Part shown: positions 16,737 to 25,212 of the stretch, one piece after another
How the letters are laid out: the number at the start of each line of letters is the position of its first letter
Position numbering within the stretch: the stretch's first letter is position 1
Assembly (NCBI GenBank): GCA_948500755.1
Contig: CAOOYH010000002.1
Span: 1 to 64,000 of the forward strand
DNA from: an uncultured Lactobacillus sp.
Lineage (GTDB): Bacteria; Bacillota; Bacilli; Lactobacillales; Lactobacillaceae
Direction of reading: 5' to 3'
DNA: 64,000 nt
Notes under the pieces: model-generated
Told to the model about the DNA's origin: nothing
What the model saw: only the letters and a program-made list of their open reading frames with translations
The model's database searches: none
Program-made: the position numbers and the translations under genes

Positions 16737-17507
16737 ATGAAGCGTATTACTGACGAAGATATTATTAAGCACAGTCTTTCTAGCAAAGAATTTACTAATT
16801 TAAATATTCGTTTACTTGATAGCGATACTCGTATTGAAGAAGGGGATCGTTTTGAAGTAATCTTTAGAGGAATTAAAGAAGAAATTCCTAAGGTTGAGCT
16901 TGTTGGGAATACAATGAATGTTGAACAAAATATTGATGAATCTGAAGATTATATTTATAAACTAAATCACCGTTATGACCTCGGCGTGGAAATTACGGTT
17001 CCTAAAGGTACTGAACTAGATAAGGTAAATATTACTTCTCTTGATGGTGATATCAAATTAAGAAAGCTTAATGTTAACAATCTTTACATTAAGAGCGGCG
17101 ATGGTGATATTAACGTTGAAGATAGCACAATCCATGCGGGTGAAATTTTTGCTTTAGATGGTGACTTTAAGTCTGATAATTCTGATTTGATCAGTGTTGC
17201 CGTTCAAATTGATGATGGTGATGCCGATATGAAGAGAATGAACTTAGATTCTGGCAGTATGAACATTATTGATGGAAACTTTAAGTTATGGGATAGCCAT
17301 CTTAATGGGAAGTATTATGTCAGAAATAGCGAAGGTGATAATGAAGTTGAGGGTGTCAAAAATGATGACTATGGTTATGTTCTAGATACCCTTGATGGTG
17401 ACAATGTTTTATTTGATCAAAGTCGTCAAGGTCACCTAGAAACGAATACGCGTGCTAAAAATATTATGTATATGAAGACGATGGATGGAAATAACATTGT
17501 TAAGTGA
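16737..17507 (+). CDS. Cytoplasmic beta-helix protein (DUF4097-like) with exact 19-residue repeats
   Basis: This encodes 256 residues without signal peptide or membrane helix. From residue about 88 the protein is built of short coils each marked by Asp-Gly-Asp (or DGN/EGD). The marks fall at residues 103, 122, 141, 160, 179, 199, 220 and 250, so the first four intervals are exactly 19 residues. This is the layout of a parallel beta-helix as in DUF4097 'putative adhesin' proteins, which often accompany regulators or membrane stress systems. The N-terminal 85 residues (KRITDEDIIKHSL onward) are a separate acidic module. The gene is monocistronic between the permease and the MarR operon. The ATG has only a poor ribosome site. 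Function unknown. Confidence 0.7.
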   Translation: MKRITDEDIIKHSLSSKEFTNLNIRLLDSDTRIEEGDRFEVIFRGIKEEIPKVELVGNTMNVEQNIDESEDYIYKLNHRYDLGVEITVPKGTELDKVNITSLDGDIKLRKLNVNNLYIKSGDGDINVEDSTIHAGEIFALDGDFKSDNSDLISVAVQIDDGDADMKRMNLDSGSMNIIDGNFKLWDSHLNGKYYVRNSEGDNEVEGVKNDDYGYVLDTLDGDNVLFDQSRQGHLETNTRAKNIMYMKTMDGNNIVK

Positions 17508-17522
17508 ACTAGTTTAGTTATT

Positions 17523-17551
17523 AATAAGGATCGAAAGGTCCTTATTTTTTT
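17523..17551 (+). terminator. Terminator of the beta-helix gene
   Basis: The stem AATAAGGA-TC/GG-TCCTTATT (17523 to 17546) is followed by seven T residues. Confidence 0.78.
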
Positions 17552-17554
17552 GTC

Positions 17555-17613
17555 TTGACAATAGTCTCCACACATACTAAAATACATTCTTAATGGTACA
17601 TACAGGTACTAAT
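17555..17613 (+). promoter_or_regulatory. Promoter and candidate MarR operator
   Basis: A TTGACA -35 (17555-17560) and TAAAAT -10 (17578-17583) are 17 bp apart. Just downstream, AATGGTAC-ATACAG-GTACTAAT (17592-17613) is an imperfect inverted repeat at the expected start of transcription, a typical place for an autoregulatory MarR operator. The promoter is seen directly; the operator role is inferred. Confidence 0.55.
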
Positions 17614-17633
17614 TTTAGAAAGCGGTGAGAGAG

Positions 17634-18071
17634 ATGGAGATTAGTGAAACAGAAAAGTTAAATTTAGCAATCATACATGGCAGTAAGGGCTATGAGGAAT
17701 GGAGTCATCAAAATGATCTTACTAATTATTTGAGTGTGGTTTTGTATGAGTTGATAATTCGTGACAAACTTACTCAAAAAAACCTGGTTGAAGTAACGGG
17801 GATGCCTAAGCAATCTATTAATAAGGGGATCCATTATTTAAAAGAAAATGGTTATTTGGAATTGATGACTGACCCTGAGGATAAACGAACAAAATTTTGT
17901 AAGTTAACTGACCGCGGGATGAAATATGCTAAGACTAAAATGGCTTCTTTGTTTAAAATCGAAGAAAAGACGGCTCAAAAGTTGGGTGCTAAAAAGATGA
18001 GATTACTTACTGAGCTTAATGAAGAATGGAGTAATACCTTTTGGCAGTATTTGAAGGAAGGGAGTGAGTAG
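17634..18071 (+). CDS. MarR-family transcriptional regulator
   Basis: This encodes 145 residues with a winged helix-turn-helix: KLTQKNLVEVTGMPKQSINKGIHYLKENGYLELMTDPEDKRTKFCKLTDRG contains the recognition helix and the wing with the conserved D-x-R. The start is taken at ATG 17634. A GTG at 17625 in frame would add three residues, and the GGTGAGAG between them can serve as ribosome site for the ATG. The gene ends directly at the ABC exporter start, so the three genes are one operon and the regulator probably represses it in response to a drug or metabolite. Confidence 0.88.
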   Translation: MEISETEKLNLAIIHGSKGYEEWSHQNDLTNYLSVVLYELIIRDKLTQKNLVEVTGMPKQSINKGIHYLKENGYLELMTDPEDKRTKFCKLTDRGMKYAKTKMASLFKIEEKTAQKLGAKKMRLLTELNEEWSNTFWQYLKEGSE

Positions 18072-19808
18072 GTGAATTCATTTAAAATACTAATTCCACA
18101 TTTTAAAAATTATAAAAAGGACCTTGTTTTTGCTTTGATATCAATTCTTGTTTCAGCGTTATCAGGATTGTATCAACCCAAGCTACTTGAAAATATTCAA
18201 AAAGCACTGATGGCAGAGCAAAGACAAAGTGTAATTCAAGATGAGATTTTATTGATTGCATTAGGAATAATTGCAATTATTGCCGGAATTTTTAATGTTT
18301 ATTATGCTTCACGGCTAGCTCAAGGAGTAACCAGTGACCTTAGAGAAGAAACATACGCTAAAATTCAGAGCTTTTCTTTAGAAAATATTGAAAAGTTCTC
18401 TGCCGGTTCATTAACTACGCGTTTAATCAATGATATGAACCAAATTATGAACATGATTATGCAATTATTTATGCAGATGTTGAGAATGCCAATTTTAATT
18501 GTTGGATCGTTTATTTTTTGTATTATCATTATTCCGAGATTTTGGTGGGCTACTATTTTCATGGTGGCTCTGATTTTTGGTTTTGGCTTTTTTGTATTAA
18601 AAAGAATGAATGCTTTGTTTGAAAAGTATCAAGCAAAGATGGACCAAATTTCTAACCAAGCCCAAGAAACTTTGCAAGGTGTGCGTGTAGTTAAGTCATT
18701 TAATCAAGGCCCACAAGAAATCAAAAAGTTTAATCAAACTTCTAACAAGCTAAATGATTACAATATTGTAATTGGATATTGGTTTTCAGCAGTTATGCCA
18801 GCCTTTCAATTAATTGCATACTTAGTAATTACTTTAGTTGTCTATCTAATTGGTCAAAGTATTACTGCTCATCCAAGTGATGTAACTGTAATTAGTCCTT
18901 TTGTAAATTATGTTTTGACACTTTTGTGGGCTGTAATGATTGCCGGAATGGTAATGATGCAGTTTGCGCGTGCGACGATTTCTCTTGGGAGAATTGATGA
19001 AATTTTAAAAACTGAACCAACAGTTAAATTTAATGAAAAAGCTTTTAAAAAGCCACTTGGTGGAAGCGTTGAATTTGACCATGTTTCCTTTACTTATCCT
19101 GATGGAGATAAGGCTACTTTAGAAGATATTTCTTTCAAAATTCCTGCCGGAAAAATGGTGGGAATTGTTGGAGCAACTGGTTCAGGGAAATCTACTTTAG
19201 CTCAGTTGATTGCGCGACTTTATGATCCAACTAAAGGTAAAGTCGAAATTGGTGGTCATAATTTAAGAGACGTTAGTGAGGAAAGCTTAAGAAAAACTGT
19301 CGCTTTTGTTTTACAAAAGGCAATTTTATTCTCAGGAACAATTGCAAGTAATCTTAAACAAGGTAATTCTCGTGCTAAACTCCATGAATTACAAAGAGCG
19401 GCCGACATGGCACAAGCTAGCGAATTTATTCAGCGTTATAACGATTCTTTTGATCATGAAGTAGAAGAACGCTCGGCCAACTTTTCTGGAGGACAAAAGC
19501 AACGTCTCTCAATTGCTAGAGGGTTAATTTCTAAATCACCAATTTTGATTTTGGATGATTCAACTTCTGCTCTGGATGCAGAATCAGAAAAGAAGGTTCA
19601 AGAAGCCCTAGAACATGAATTACCTGATACTACAACTTTTATCATTGCGGAAAAGATTGTTTCTGTTAAAAATGCAGATACCATTTTAGTGCTTGATGAA
19701 GGTAAACTGGTAGCTCAAGGAACGCATGAAGAACTTCTCAAGACTTCTCCTGTCTATCAAGAAATTTATAATACGCAACGAGCAAAAAACGCTGGGGGTG
19801 AAAAGTAA
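18072..19808 (+). CDS. Heterodimeric ABC exporter subunit with degenerate nucleotide site (LmrC/BmrC-like)
   Basis: This encodes 578 residues: a six-helix ABC transmembrane domain (about 1-320) followed by an ATPase domain. Walker A is GATGSGKS and the signature is NFSGGQKQR (canonical). Walker B is ILILDDSTSALD with Asp in place of the catalytic Glu, and the switch region reads IIAEKI instead of IIAHRL, so the H-loop His is missing. This is the pattern of the degenerate-site half of heterodimeric exporters such as LmrCD, BmrCD and TM287/288. The start is a GTG immediately after the marR stop. Its partner follows with a one-base overlap. Exported compound unknown. Confidence 0.9.
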   Translation: MNSFKILIPHFKNYKKDLVFALISILVSALSGLYQPKLLENIQKALMAEQRQSVIQDEILLIALGIIAIIAGIFNVYYASRLAQGVTSDLREETYAKIQSFSLENIEKFSAGSLTTRLINDMNQIMNMIMQLFMQMLRMPILIVGSFIFCIIIIPRFWWATIFMVALIFGFGFFVLKRMNALFEKYQAKMDQISNQAQETLQGVRVVKSFNQGPQEIKKFNQTSNKLNDYNIVIGYWFSAVMPAFQLIAYLVITLVVYLIGQSITAHPSDVTVISPFVNYVLTLLWAVMIAGMVMMQFARATISLGRIDEILKTEPTVKFNEKAFKKPLGGSVEFDHVSFTYPDGDKATLEDISFKIPAGKMVGIVGATGSGKSTLAQLIARLYDPTKGKVEIGGHNLRDVSEESLRKTVAFVLQKAILFSGTIASNLKQGNSRAKLHELQRAADMAQASEFIQRYNDSFDHEVEERSANFSGGQKQRLSIARGLISKSPILILDDSTSALDAESEKKVQEALEHELPDTTTFIIAEKIVSVKNADTILVLDEGKLVAQGTHEELLKTSPVYQEIYNTQRAKNAGGEK

Positions 19809-21577
19809 TGAGTGACACTAAGAAAGCTCTTAAATATTTTTACAAATACTTAAAGCCTTACTGGAAAGGTGTCTTAATTGTTATCCTTTTATCACTGGTG
19901 TCTAGTGGAGCTGCAGTTATTGCGCCAACTTATTTAGGTCGAGCAGTGACTGATTTAACTACTTACCTTGGTGATTTGAGAAAAGGAACAGCTAGTTTAT
20001 CAACTTTTTATAGTGCTTTGGGCTCAATGCTCTTCTTTTACTGCTTGAGTATGGTGGCCATTTTTATTGCTTGGATGGTAATGTCAAAATTTAATGCAGA
20101 CTCCACTAATGATATGCGTGAAAATTTGTTTTCTAAATTCCAAAGAATGTTAGTGCGTTATTTTGACACACATCAAGATGGTAAATTATTATCACTTTTT
20201 ACTTCAGATTTAGATAATATTTTCAATGCGATGAACAATGCTATCTTTGAAGTTATTTCCCAGGGAATAAGATTTATTGGAACCATCATAATTATGTTTA
20301 TGGTAAATCGTCAGCTTGCCTTAACAACGATTGCGACCACACCATTTATTTTGATTATGAGTGTAATCATTATGAAGAAGGCACGCGTTTATCTTGATAA
20401 ACAACAGGATGAAATCAGTGATTTGAATGGATACATTACTGAACAAATTAATGGTGAAAAAGTAATTATTACCAACGGTTTGCGTGAAGATTCAGTCAAA
20501 GATTTCAAGAAATACAATAATCGCGTGCGTTCTGCGATGTTTAAGGGTCAATTCTATTCAGGAATTTTATTCCCACTTTTGAATGGGTTTAACTTGTTAA
20601 ATTTGGCTATTGTGATTGCCATGGGTGCGTGGATGATTATGTCTAATCAAGTAACTGCGGCTGTGGGACTTGGCTTGATTGTAACTTTTGTAGAATATTC
20701 ACAAACTTATTTTGAACCATTGACTCAATTAACTTCTATTTATTCTATGATCCAATTAGCCTTAACTGGAGCTAAGAGATTGGCTAATGTAGAATCTCAA
20801 AAAGATGAAGACGAAGTACCAAATGGTAAGAAGATTGATGGTTTGAAGAAGAGTTTGAAACTGGAAAATGTTAGCTTTGGTTATGTAAAAGATAAAGAAG
20901 TTTTGCATGATGTAAGTATTTCAGTTGATAAAGGAAAATCGGTAGCACTAGTTGGTCCAACCGGATCGGGAAAAACTACCGTCATGAATTTGATCAATCG
21001 TTTCTATGATGTTAACTCTGGGAAAATCACCTTTGATGGTACAGATATCAGAGATATTCAACTAGAATCATTGAGAAATAATGTGGGTATTGTTTTACAA
21101 GATTCAATTTTATTTACGGGAACTATTGCAGATAATATTCGCTATGGGAAGCCAGAGGCGCCTATGGAAGAAGTTGTGAAGGCTGCTAAGCAAGCAAATA
21201 TTCATGACTTTATTATGAGTTTGCCAGATCAATATAAAACTAAAGTGTCTGAAAGTGATTCTGTCTTTTCTACGGGGCAAAAACAGTTGATCTCAATTGC
21301 GCGAACTCTTTTAACAGATCCAGCATTTTTAATTTTGGATGAAGCTACCTCAAACGTTGATACGGTTACTGAAGAAAATATTCAAAAAGCAATGGATCGT
21401 GTAATTGCGGGTAGAACTAGCTTTGTAATTGCTCACCGTCTTAAGACAATTCTTAACTCGGACAAGATTGTTGTTTTGAAGCAAGGAAGAGTACTTGAAC
21501 AAGGAAATCATGAAGAGCTTTTAGCTCAAAAAGGCTTTTATTATAAGCTTTATACTGATCAAACTGCTTTTGACTAA
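19808..21577 (+). CDS. Heterodimeric ABC exporter subunit with catalytic Walker B (LmrD/BmrD-like)
   Basis: This encodes 589 residues: a six-helix membrane domain with an extended loop after helix 1 (TDLTTYLGDLRKGTASLSTF), then an ATPase domain. Walker A is GPTGSGKT. Walker B is FLILDEATSNVD with the catalytic Glu, and the H-loop is VIAHRLKT. The signature is altered to FSTGQKQL, lacking the second Gly and Arg of LSGGQQR. Together with the upstream subunit this gives one functional site (this Walker A/B with the partner's canonical signature) and one degenerate site. Start and upstream stop overlap by one base (TAATG), supporting equal translation. Confidence 0.92.
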   Translation: MSDTKKALKYFYKYLKPYWKGVLIVILLSLVSSGAAVIAPTYLGRAVTDLTTYLGDLRKGTASLSTFYSALGSMLFFYCLSMVAIFIAWMVMSKFNADSTNDMRENLFSKFQRMLVRYFDTHQDGKLLSLFTSDLDNIFNAMNNAIFEVISQGIRFIGTIIIMFMVNRQLALTTIATTPFILIMSVIIMKKARVYLDKQQDEISDLNGYITEQINGEKVIITNGLREDSVKDFKKYNNRVRSAMFKGQFYSGILFPLLNGFNLLNLAIVIAMGAWMIMSNQVTAAVGLGLIVTFVEYSQTYFEPLTQLTSIYSMIQLALTGAKRLANVESQKDEDEVPNGKKIDGLKKSLKLENVSFGYVKDKEVLHDVSISVDKGKSVALVGPTGSGKTTVMNLINRFYDVNSGKITFDGTDIRDIQLESLRNNVGIVLQDSILFTGTIADNIRYGKPEAPMEEVVKAAKQANIHDFIMSLPDQYKTKVSESDSVFSTGQKQLISIARTLLTDPAFLILDEATSNVDTVTEENIQKAMDRVIAGRTSFVIAHRLKTILNSDKIVVLKQGRVLEQGNHEELLAQKGFYYKLYTDQTAFD

Positions 21578-21585
21578 TGAAAACG

Positions 21586-21614
21586 TTTCATTTGGTTGGG
21601 CTTAGTGTTATAAT
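21586..21614 (+). promoter_or_regulatory. Promoter of the thiamine riboswitch transcript
   Basis: A perfect -10 TATAAT (21609-21614) lies 17 bp from a weak -35 TTTCAT (21586-21591). The riboswitch starts about 20 bases further on. Confidence 0.5.
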
Positions 21615-21631
21615 GAGTCCATCATAAAGAT

Positions 21632-21771
21632 AAGTCACTAGGGGGTGCTATTTTAGCTGAGACATACCCTTTGAACTTGAACAAGGTAATGCTTGCGAAA
21701 GGAAAGTGCAATACTAGAAGAGAATTTTAAGCTCCTTTTGACTTATTTGGGTTAGTTAAAAGGAGTTTTTT
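21632..21771 (+). ncRNA. TPP riboswitch (THI element) with terminator overlapping the ribosome site
   Basis: The aptamer has the THI-box blocks in order: GGGGGTGCT (from 21641), GCTGAGA, ACCCTTTGAAC, GGTAATGC and GCGAAAGGAAAG (to about 21707). Downstream, CTCCTTTT (21732-21739) pairs with AAAAGGAG (21758-21765), followed by six T residues and then the ATG. Thus the terminator's 3' arm is also the Shine-Dalgarno of the gene. TPP binding is expected to favour the terminator and shut expression. Confidence 0.95.
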
Positions 21772-22350
21772 ATGTTTACAAGATCTTCAAAATGGAATGT
21801 GAAATCTATTATTTTAGTCGCTTTAATTGGAATTATTATGGGGGTCATTTATACTTATGGTTTTAATAATATTTATAATGTAGCTAAAATTTCCTTGTTG
21901 CCAACTGGTTATGCTCCAGTAATGGATACTATCTTTTCAGGATTGTGGTACATGGCTGCGCCACTTGCGATGTATTTTGTGCCTACGCCTGGTTCAGGAA
22001 CAATTGGTGAATTGCTTGCTTCAATTGTAGAAATGGCTATTGGAGGTCAATGGGGCGCATTAACTGTATTAGAAGGTTTAATTCAAGGAGCTACTAATGA
22101 AATTGGCTTTTTCCCTAAAAAATCTCGTTATCAAGCTTTTTCTTGGAGTAGCGTTTTAACCGGGGCATTTTTTGCTAGTATCGGCGGTTTTGTCCCATCA
22201 TATTTTTTGTATGGTTGGTACAAGTATTCCATCAATCTTCAAATTGTAATGTTTATTACTGGTGTGATTTCTTCTCTTGTTTTTGATGGTGTTTTGGTAA
22301 AACTGATCACCAATCTATTTGAAAGATCTCTAAAACCGGTTATTCAATAG
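21772..22350 (+). CDS. ykoE: ECF transporter S component, YkoE family (thiamine precursor uptake)
   Basis: This encodes 192 residues with five to six membrane helices. In Bacillus and others YkoE is the substrate-binding membrane component for hydroxymethylpyrimidine or thiamine precursors, working with ECF ATPases and an EcfT protein. The YkoE features seen are ALMALGII-like helix 1 (LVALIGIIMGVIYTYGFN), GLWYMAAPLAMYFVPTPGSGTIGELLASIVEMAIGGQWG and GLIQGATNEIGFF. The TPP riboswitch directly upstream independently supports a thiamine role. No ecfT or ATPase gene is adjacent, so it must use a shared ECF module encoded elsewhere, as group II ECF transporters do. Confidence 0.93.
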   Translation: MFTRSSKWNVKSIILVALIGIIMGVIYTYGFNNIYNVAKISLLPTGYAPVMDTIFSGLWYMAAPLAMYFVPTPGSGTIGELLASIVEMAIGGQWGALTVLEGLIQGATNEIGFFPKKSRYQAFSWSSVLTGAFFASIGGFVPSYFLYGWYKYSINLQIVMFITGVISSLVFDGVLVKLITNLFERSLKPVIQ

Positions 22351-22358
22351 TAAGCAAA

Positions 22359-22385
22359 AAGCTAGGTATAAAACCTAGCTTTTAT
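22359..22385. terminator. Bidirectional terminator between ykoE and udk
   Basis: A nine-bp perfect stem AAGCTAGGT/ACCTAGCTT (22359-22367 and 22373-22381) with A residues before and T residues after lies between convergent genes. Confidence 0.8.
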
Positions 22386-23029
22386 TAGTTTTTGTGAGTT
22401 CGATTTAAAACTGATCTAACCTTAGTAGTGAGCATATCAATAGCTACATTATTTTCTCCGCCTTCAGGAATAATAATGTCTGCATAACGCTTAGTAGGTT
22501 CAATAAATTGGTGATACATTGGCTTGACTGTAGTTAAATATTGATTGATTACAGAATCAAGAGAGCGGCCACGCTCCTTCATATCACGTTCTAGACGACG
22601 AATAAAACGAATGTCATCATCAGTATCTACATAAACCTTAATATCCATGAGATTACGAATTTCTTCGTTGAATAAAACCAAAATACCTTCTAGGATGATG
22701 ATATCGGCAGGATTAATATGAACTGTTTTATCACTTCTAGTATGTTCAGTAAAATCATAAGTAGGCATTTCAATTGGTTTTCTGTGAAGCAATTGATTTA
22801 ATTGAGCTTCTAAAAGTGGCATGTCAAAAGCATTAGGATGATCATAATTAATTTTTTGACGTTCTGACATTGGCAAACCAGTATTGTCTTTATAGTAAGA
22901 ATCTTGGGTCATAATTACGATTCTATCATTAGCTTCAATTTGGTTTGCGATTTCATGTGCAATCGTAGTTTTACCACTTCCAGATCCGCCAGTGATCCCA
23001 ATAATAATAGGTTTTTCAGGTTGATTCAT
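22385..23029 (-). CDS. udk: Uridine kinase
   Basis: This enzyme phosphorylates uridine and cytidine to UMP and CMP in pyrimidine salvage in the cytoplasm. The 214-residue protein starts with the P-loop GITGGSGSGKTT. It continues with the DSYYKD and NYDHPNAFD motifs of the uridine kinase family, the QLLHRKPIEMPTYDFTEHTR segment and IILEGILVLFNEEIR. Length and order fit Udk exactly. The ATG follows AAAGGAG. In this window it complements uracil import by PyrP and nucleoside use by the hydrolase at 56.6 kb. Confidence 0.95.
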   Translation of the reverse strand: MNQPEKPIIIGITGGSGSGKTTIAHEIANQIEANDRIVIMTQDSYYKDNTGLPMSERQKINYDHPNAFDMPLLEAQLNQLLHRKPIEMPTYDFTEHTRSDKTVHINPADIIILEGILVLFNEEIRNLMDIKVYVDTDDDIRFIRRLERDMKERGRSLDSVINQYLTTVKPMYHQFIEPTKRYADIIIPEGGENNVAIDMLTTKVRSVLNRTHKN

Positions 23030-23152
23030 TTGCAGCTTACTCCTTTTTGCATACTGTATATAATGATACTACATACGAATCCCTTTAGAAAAGGATTTTG
23101 AGGAGATGTAAGCACTTAAATTTTAATATTTTAGCTGAAAATTTAAAAAAGC

Positions 23153-23181
23153 TTGCTTTTTTTTCGAATTCTTATTAAAAT
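23153..23181 (+). promoter_or_regulatory. Promoter of the T-box leader
   Basis: A TTGCTT -35 (23153-23158) and TAAAAT -10 (23176-23181) are separated by 17 bp, placing the transcription start near 23188, just before T-box stem I. In the 615-bp space between udk and the importer operon, the rest upstream of this (23030-23150) holds only the udk promoter region and AT-rich sequence. Confidence 0.5.
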
Positions 23182-23187
23182 TACTTT

Positions 23188-23473
23188 AGCAAAAACTAAA
23201 AAAGGCCATGAAAAAGAGGAGTAGATGATTTATCTTTCAAAGTGAGCTAGTGATAGTGAGAAACTAGTAAACCCTGAATCATTGAAAAACACTTTTTAGC
23301 AGCTCGCCGAAATAGTAAATCCTATAGTAAGCCGAGACGTCAACGGTACGTTATCAAGCCGCGAAAGCATTATTTGTGCTTGATTTTTTAAGTAGGTCTT
23401 TAATTAGACAATTTAGGTGGTACCGCGGAGAAGAAAGTCTTTCGTCCTGATTTACGGATGATTGACTTTTTTA
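23188..23473 (+). ncRNA. T-box riboswitch with asparagine (AAC) specifier
   Basis: Stem I shows the AGTA bulge (23220-23223) opposite a specifier loop reading GAAAAACA at 23284-23291. By alignment with the GAA-NNN-A layout of known T-boxes the specifier is AAC (23288-23290), an Asn codon. The distal loop block CTAGTGATAGTGAGAAACTAG (split around 23247) matches the conserved apical motif. The T-box itself, AATTTAGGTGGTACCGCG, is at 23410-23427. A terminator hairpin (AAGTC...CGTCC/GGATG...GACTT, 23435-23468) with a T run ends the leader. Uncharged tRNA should prevent termination and turn on the importer genes. Confidence 0.92.
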
Positions 23474-23644
23474 TTTACCTAATTTTAGAAAAATGGGACT
23501 TAAAGACGAATAAAAAGATGCTCTTGGGTATAGAATGTATCATTTTTTGAGTTGGATATAGTTTTTCTTTATTTTAAAAAAGGTTAGAATAGAACTATTA
23601 TCGTATTTGGCTTTTTAATTTTAGCAAAGGAAAGGTAAAAACTT

Positions 23645-24385
23645 ATGAGTGCAATTATAGATTTTAAGAATGTTGATAAGTATTATGGTAAATTTCATGC
23701 TTTAAAAGACATTAATTTAACAATTAATGAAGGTGAAGTTGTTTCTATTATTGGACCATCCGGTTCTGGTAAAAGTACTTTAATCCGTACAATAAACGGA
23801 CTTGAAAAAATTAACAGCGGTCAATTAATTGTTACAGGCTATGATTTGGCTGATAAGAAAACCGATATTAACAAAATTCGTAAAAATGTAGGAATGGTTT
23901 TCCAACATTTCAATCTTTATGACAACCACACTGTTTTAGAAAATGTTATGTTGGCACCAAAGATCGTTTTAAAGCGTCCCGATGACGAAAATAAGAATAT
24001 CGCTATGAAATATCTTGAAAAGGTTGGAATGGCTGATAAGATTGATTCTTACCCACGTCAACTTTCTGGTGGTCAAAAACAACGTGTTGCTATTGCAAGA
24101 TCACTTGCAATGAATCCAAAGGTTATTCTTTTTGATGAACCTACAAGTGCGCTTGACCCTGAAATGATTCAAGATGTACTTGATGTTATGAAGTTTGTTG
24201 CTGACCAAGGAATTACTATGGTAGTAGTTACTCACGAAATGGGCTTCGCTAAAAAAGTAAGTAATCGTTTGATTTTCTTCGATTCTGGTAAAGTTTTAGA
24301 AGATAGAAAACCAGAAGAATTCTTTGATCATCCTAATACTGAACGTGCACGGGAGTTTTTGAGCAAGGTTATTTCAAAAGACTAG
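23645..24385 (+). CDS. glnQ: Polar amino acid ABC importer, ATP-binding protein
   Basis: This encodes a 246-residue ABC ATPase of the polar amino acid uptake family. It carries Walker A GPSGSGKSTLIR, Q-loop VFQHFNLYDNHTVLENV, signature LSGGQKQRVAIARSLA, Walker B VILFDEPTSALDP and switch VVVTHEMGFAK. It is the first gene after the T-box leader and is followed by the binding protein 11 bases later. The whole set 23645-26528 forms one ATPase, one lipoprotein and two permeases. The gene symbol follows the common glnQ naming; the Asn specifier suggests asparagine, aspartate or a related amide as substrate. Confidence 0.92.
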   Translation: MSAIIDFKNVDKYYGKFHALKDINLTINEGEVVSIIGPSGSGKSTLIRTINGLEKINSGQLIVTGYDLADKKTDINKIRKNVGMVFQHFNLYDNHTVLENVMLAPKIVLKRPDDENKNIAMKYLEKVGMADKIDSYPRQLSGGQKQRVAIARSLAMNPKVILFDEPTSALDPEMIQDVLDVMKFVADQGITMVVVTHEMGFAKKVSNRLIFFDSGKVLEDRKPEEFFDHPNTERAREFLSKVISKD

Positions 24386-24396
24386 GATGAAAGATT

Positions 24397-25212
24397 ATGA
24401 AAAAAGCAAAACGATATATTCTGCTGAGCATTGCATTTTTTGCTGTATTTGTTTTAGCAGGATGCCAAAACCGATTAGATGATACTTATCAAGATGTTGA
24501 ACAAACAAAAACTATTTGTTGGGGAATTAGAGCCGACACTAGATTGTTTGGATTAACTAATATTAAAACTGGGAAAATTGAAGGATTTGAAGTTGATTTA
24601 GCTAATGCATTAACTAAGCAAATTCTTGGAAAGAACGGGAAAGCTGAATTTTTAACCACGACTGCTAACACTCGAATTCCGCTCTTGAAGAATCATAATA
24701 TCGATGCAGTTTTAGCAACGATGACAATTACTCCAGAACGTGAAAAGCAAGTAAGTTTTAGTAAGCCATATTTCCCAGCTGGATCATCTTTGTTAGTTCC
24801 TGATGATAGTAAAATAAAAAATGTTCGCCAGTTAAATGGAAAAACTGTTTTGGCAGTCAAAGGAACTACAGCGGTTGACGATGTTCATAAGTTTGCTCCT
24901 AAGGCGCGAGTTTTGCAGTATGATGACTATGGCCAAGCTATGTCAGCTTTAAAAGCCAAGCAAGGGGTAGCTTTAACTACTGATAACGGATTGCTTGCGG
25001 GTATTGCACAAGAAAATCCAGGTTATAAAATGGTAGGTGGAGTTTATGTAAATGCTCCATACGGTATTGCCGTAAATAAAGGCCAAACTCGCATGGTTAA
25101 ACACATTAATAAGGCTTTAGACGAATTAAAGAAAAACGGTACCTATGACCGCTTGATTAATAAGTGGTTTAAGGGTATACCAGGATTAAATGTTAAGGAG
25201 ATGGAAAAATAA
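24397..25212 (+). CDS. glnH: Polar amino acid ABC importer, substrate-binding lipoprotein
   Basis: This encodes 271 residues: a lipoprotein signal peptide with lipobox LAGC (Cys 23), then a type II periplasmic-binding-protein fold anchored outside the membrane. The ligand-site segments include WGIRADTRLFGLTN, GFEVDLANAL, ATMTITPEREKQVSFSKPYF and VKGTTAVDD, as in glutamine, glutamate or aspartate binders. The conserved Arg that holds the ligand carboxylate is likely within MTITPER. Its stop overlaps the first permease gene by one base (TAATG). The specificity is inferred from the T-box more than from the protein. Confidence 0.9.
   Translation: MKKAKRYILLSIAFFAVFVLAGCQNRLDDTYQDVEQTKTICWGIRADTRLFGLTNIKTGKIEGFEVDLANALTKQILGKNGKAEFLTTTANTRIPLLKNHNIDAVLATMTITPEREKQVSFSKPYFPAGSSLLVPDDSKIKNVRQLNGKTVLAVKGTTAVDDVHKFAPKARVLQYDDYGQAMSALKAKQGVALTTDNGLLAGIAQENPGYKMVGGVYVNAPYGIAVNKGQTRMVKHINKALDELKKNGTYDRLINKWFKGIPGLNVKEMEK

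Noticed and set aside
21578..21591. cre-like TGAAAACGTTTCA at the -35 of the riboswitch promoter
   Set aside because: It is one base short of the 14-bp cre layout, so only weak support; kept as a possibility, not a feature.
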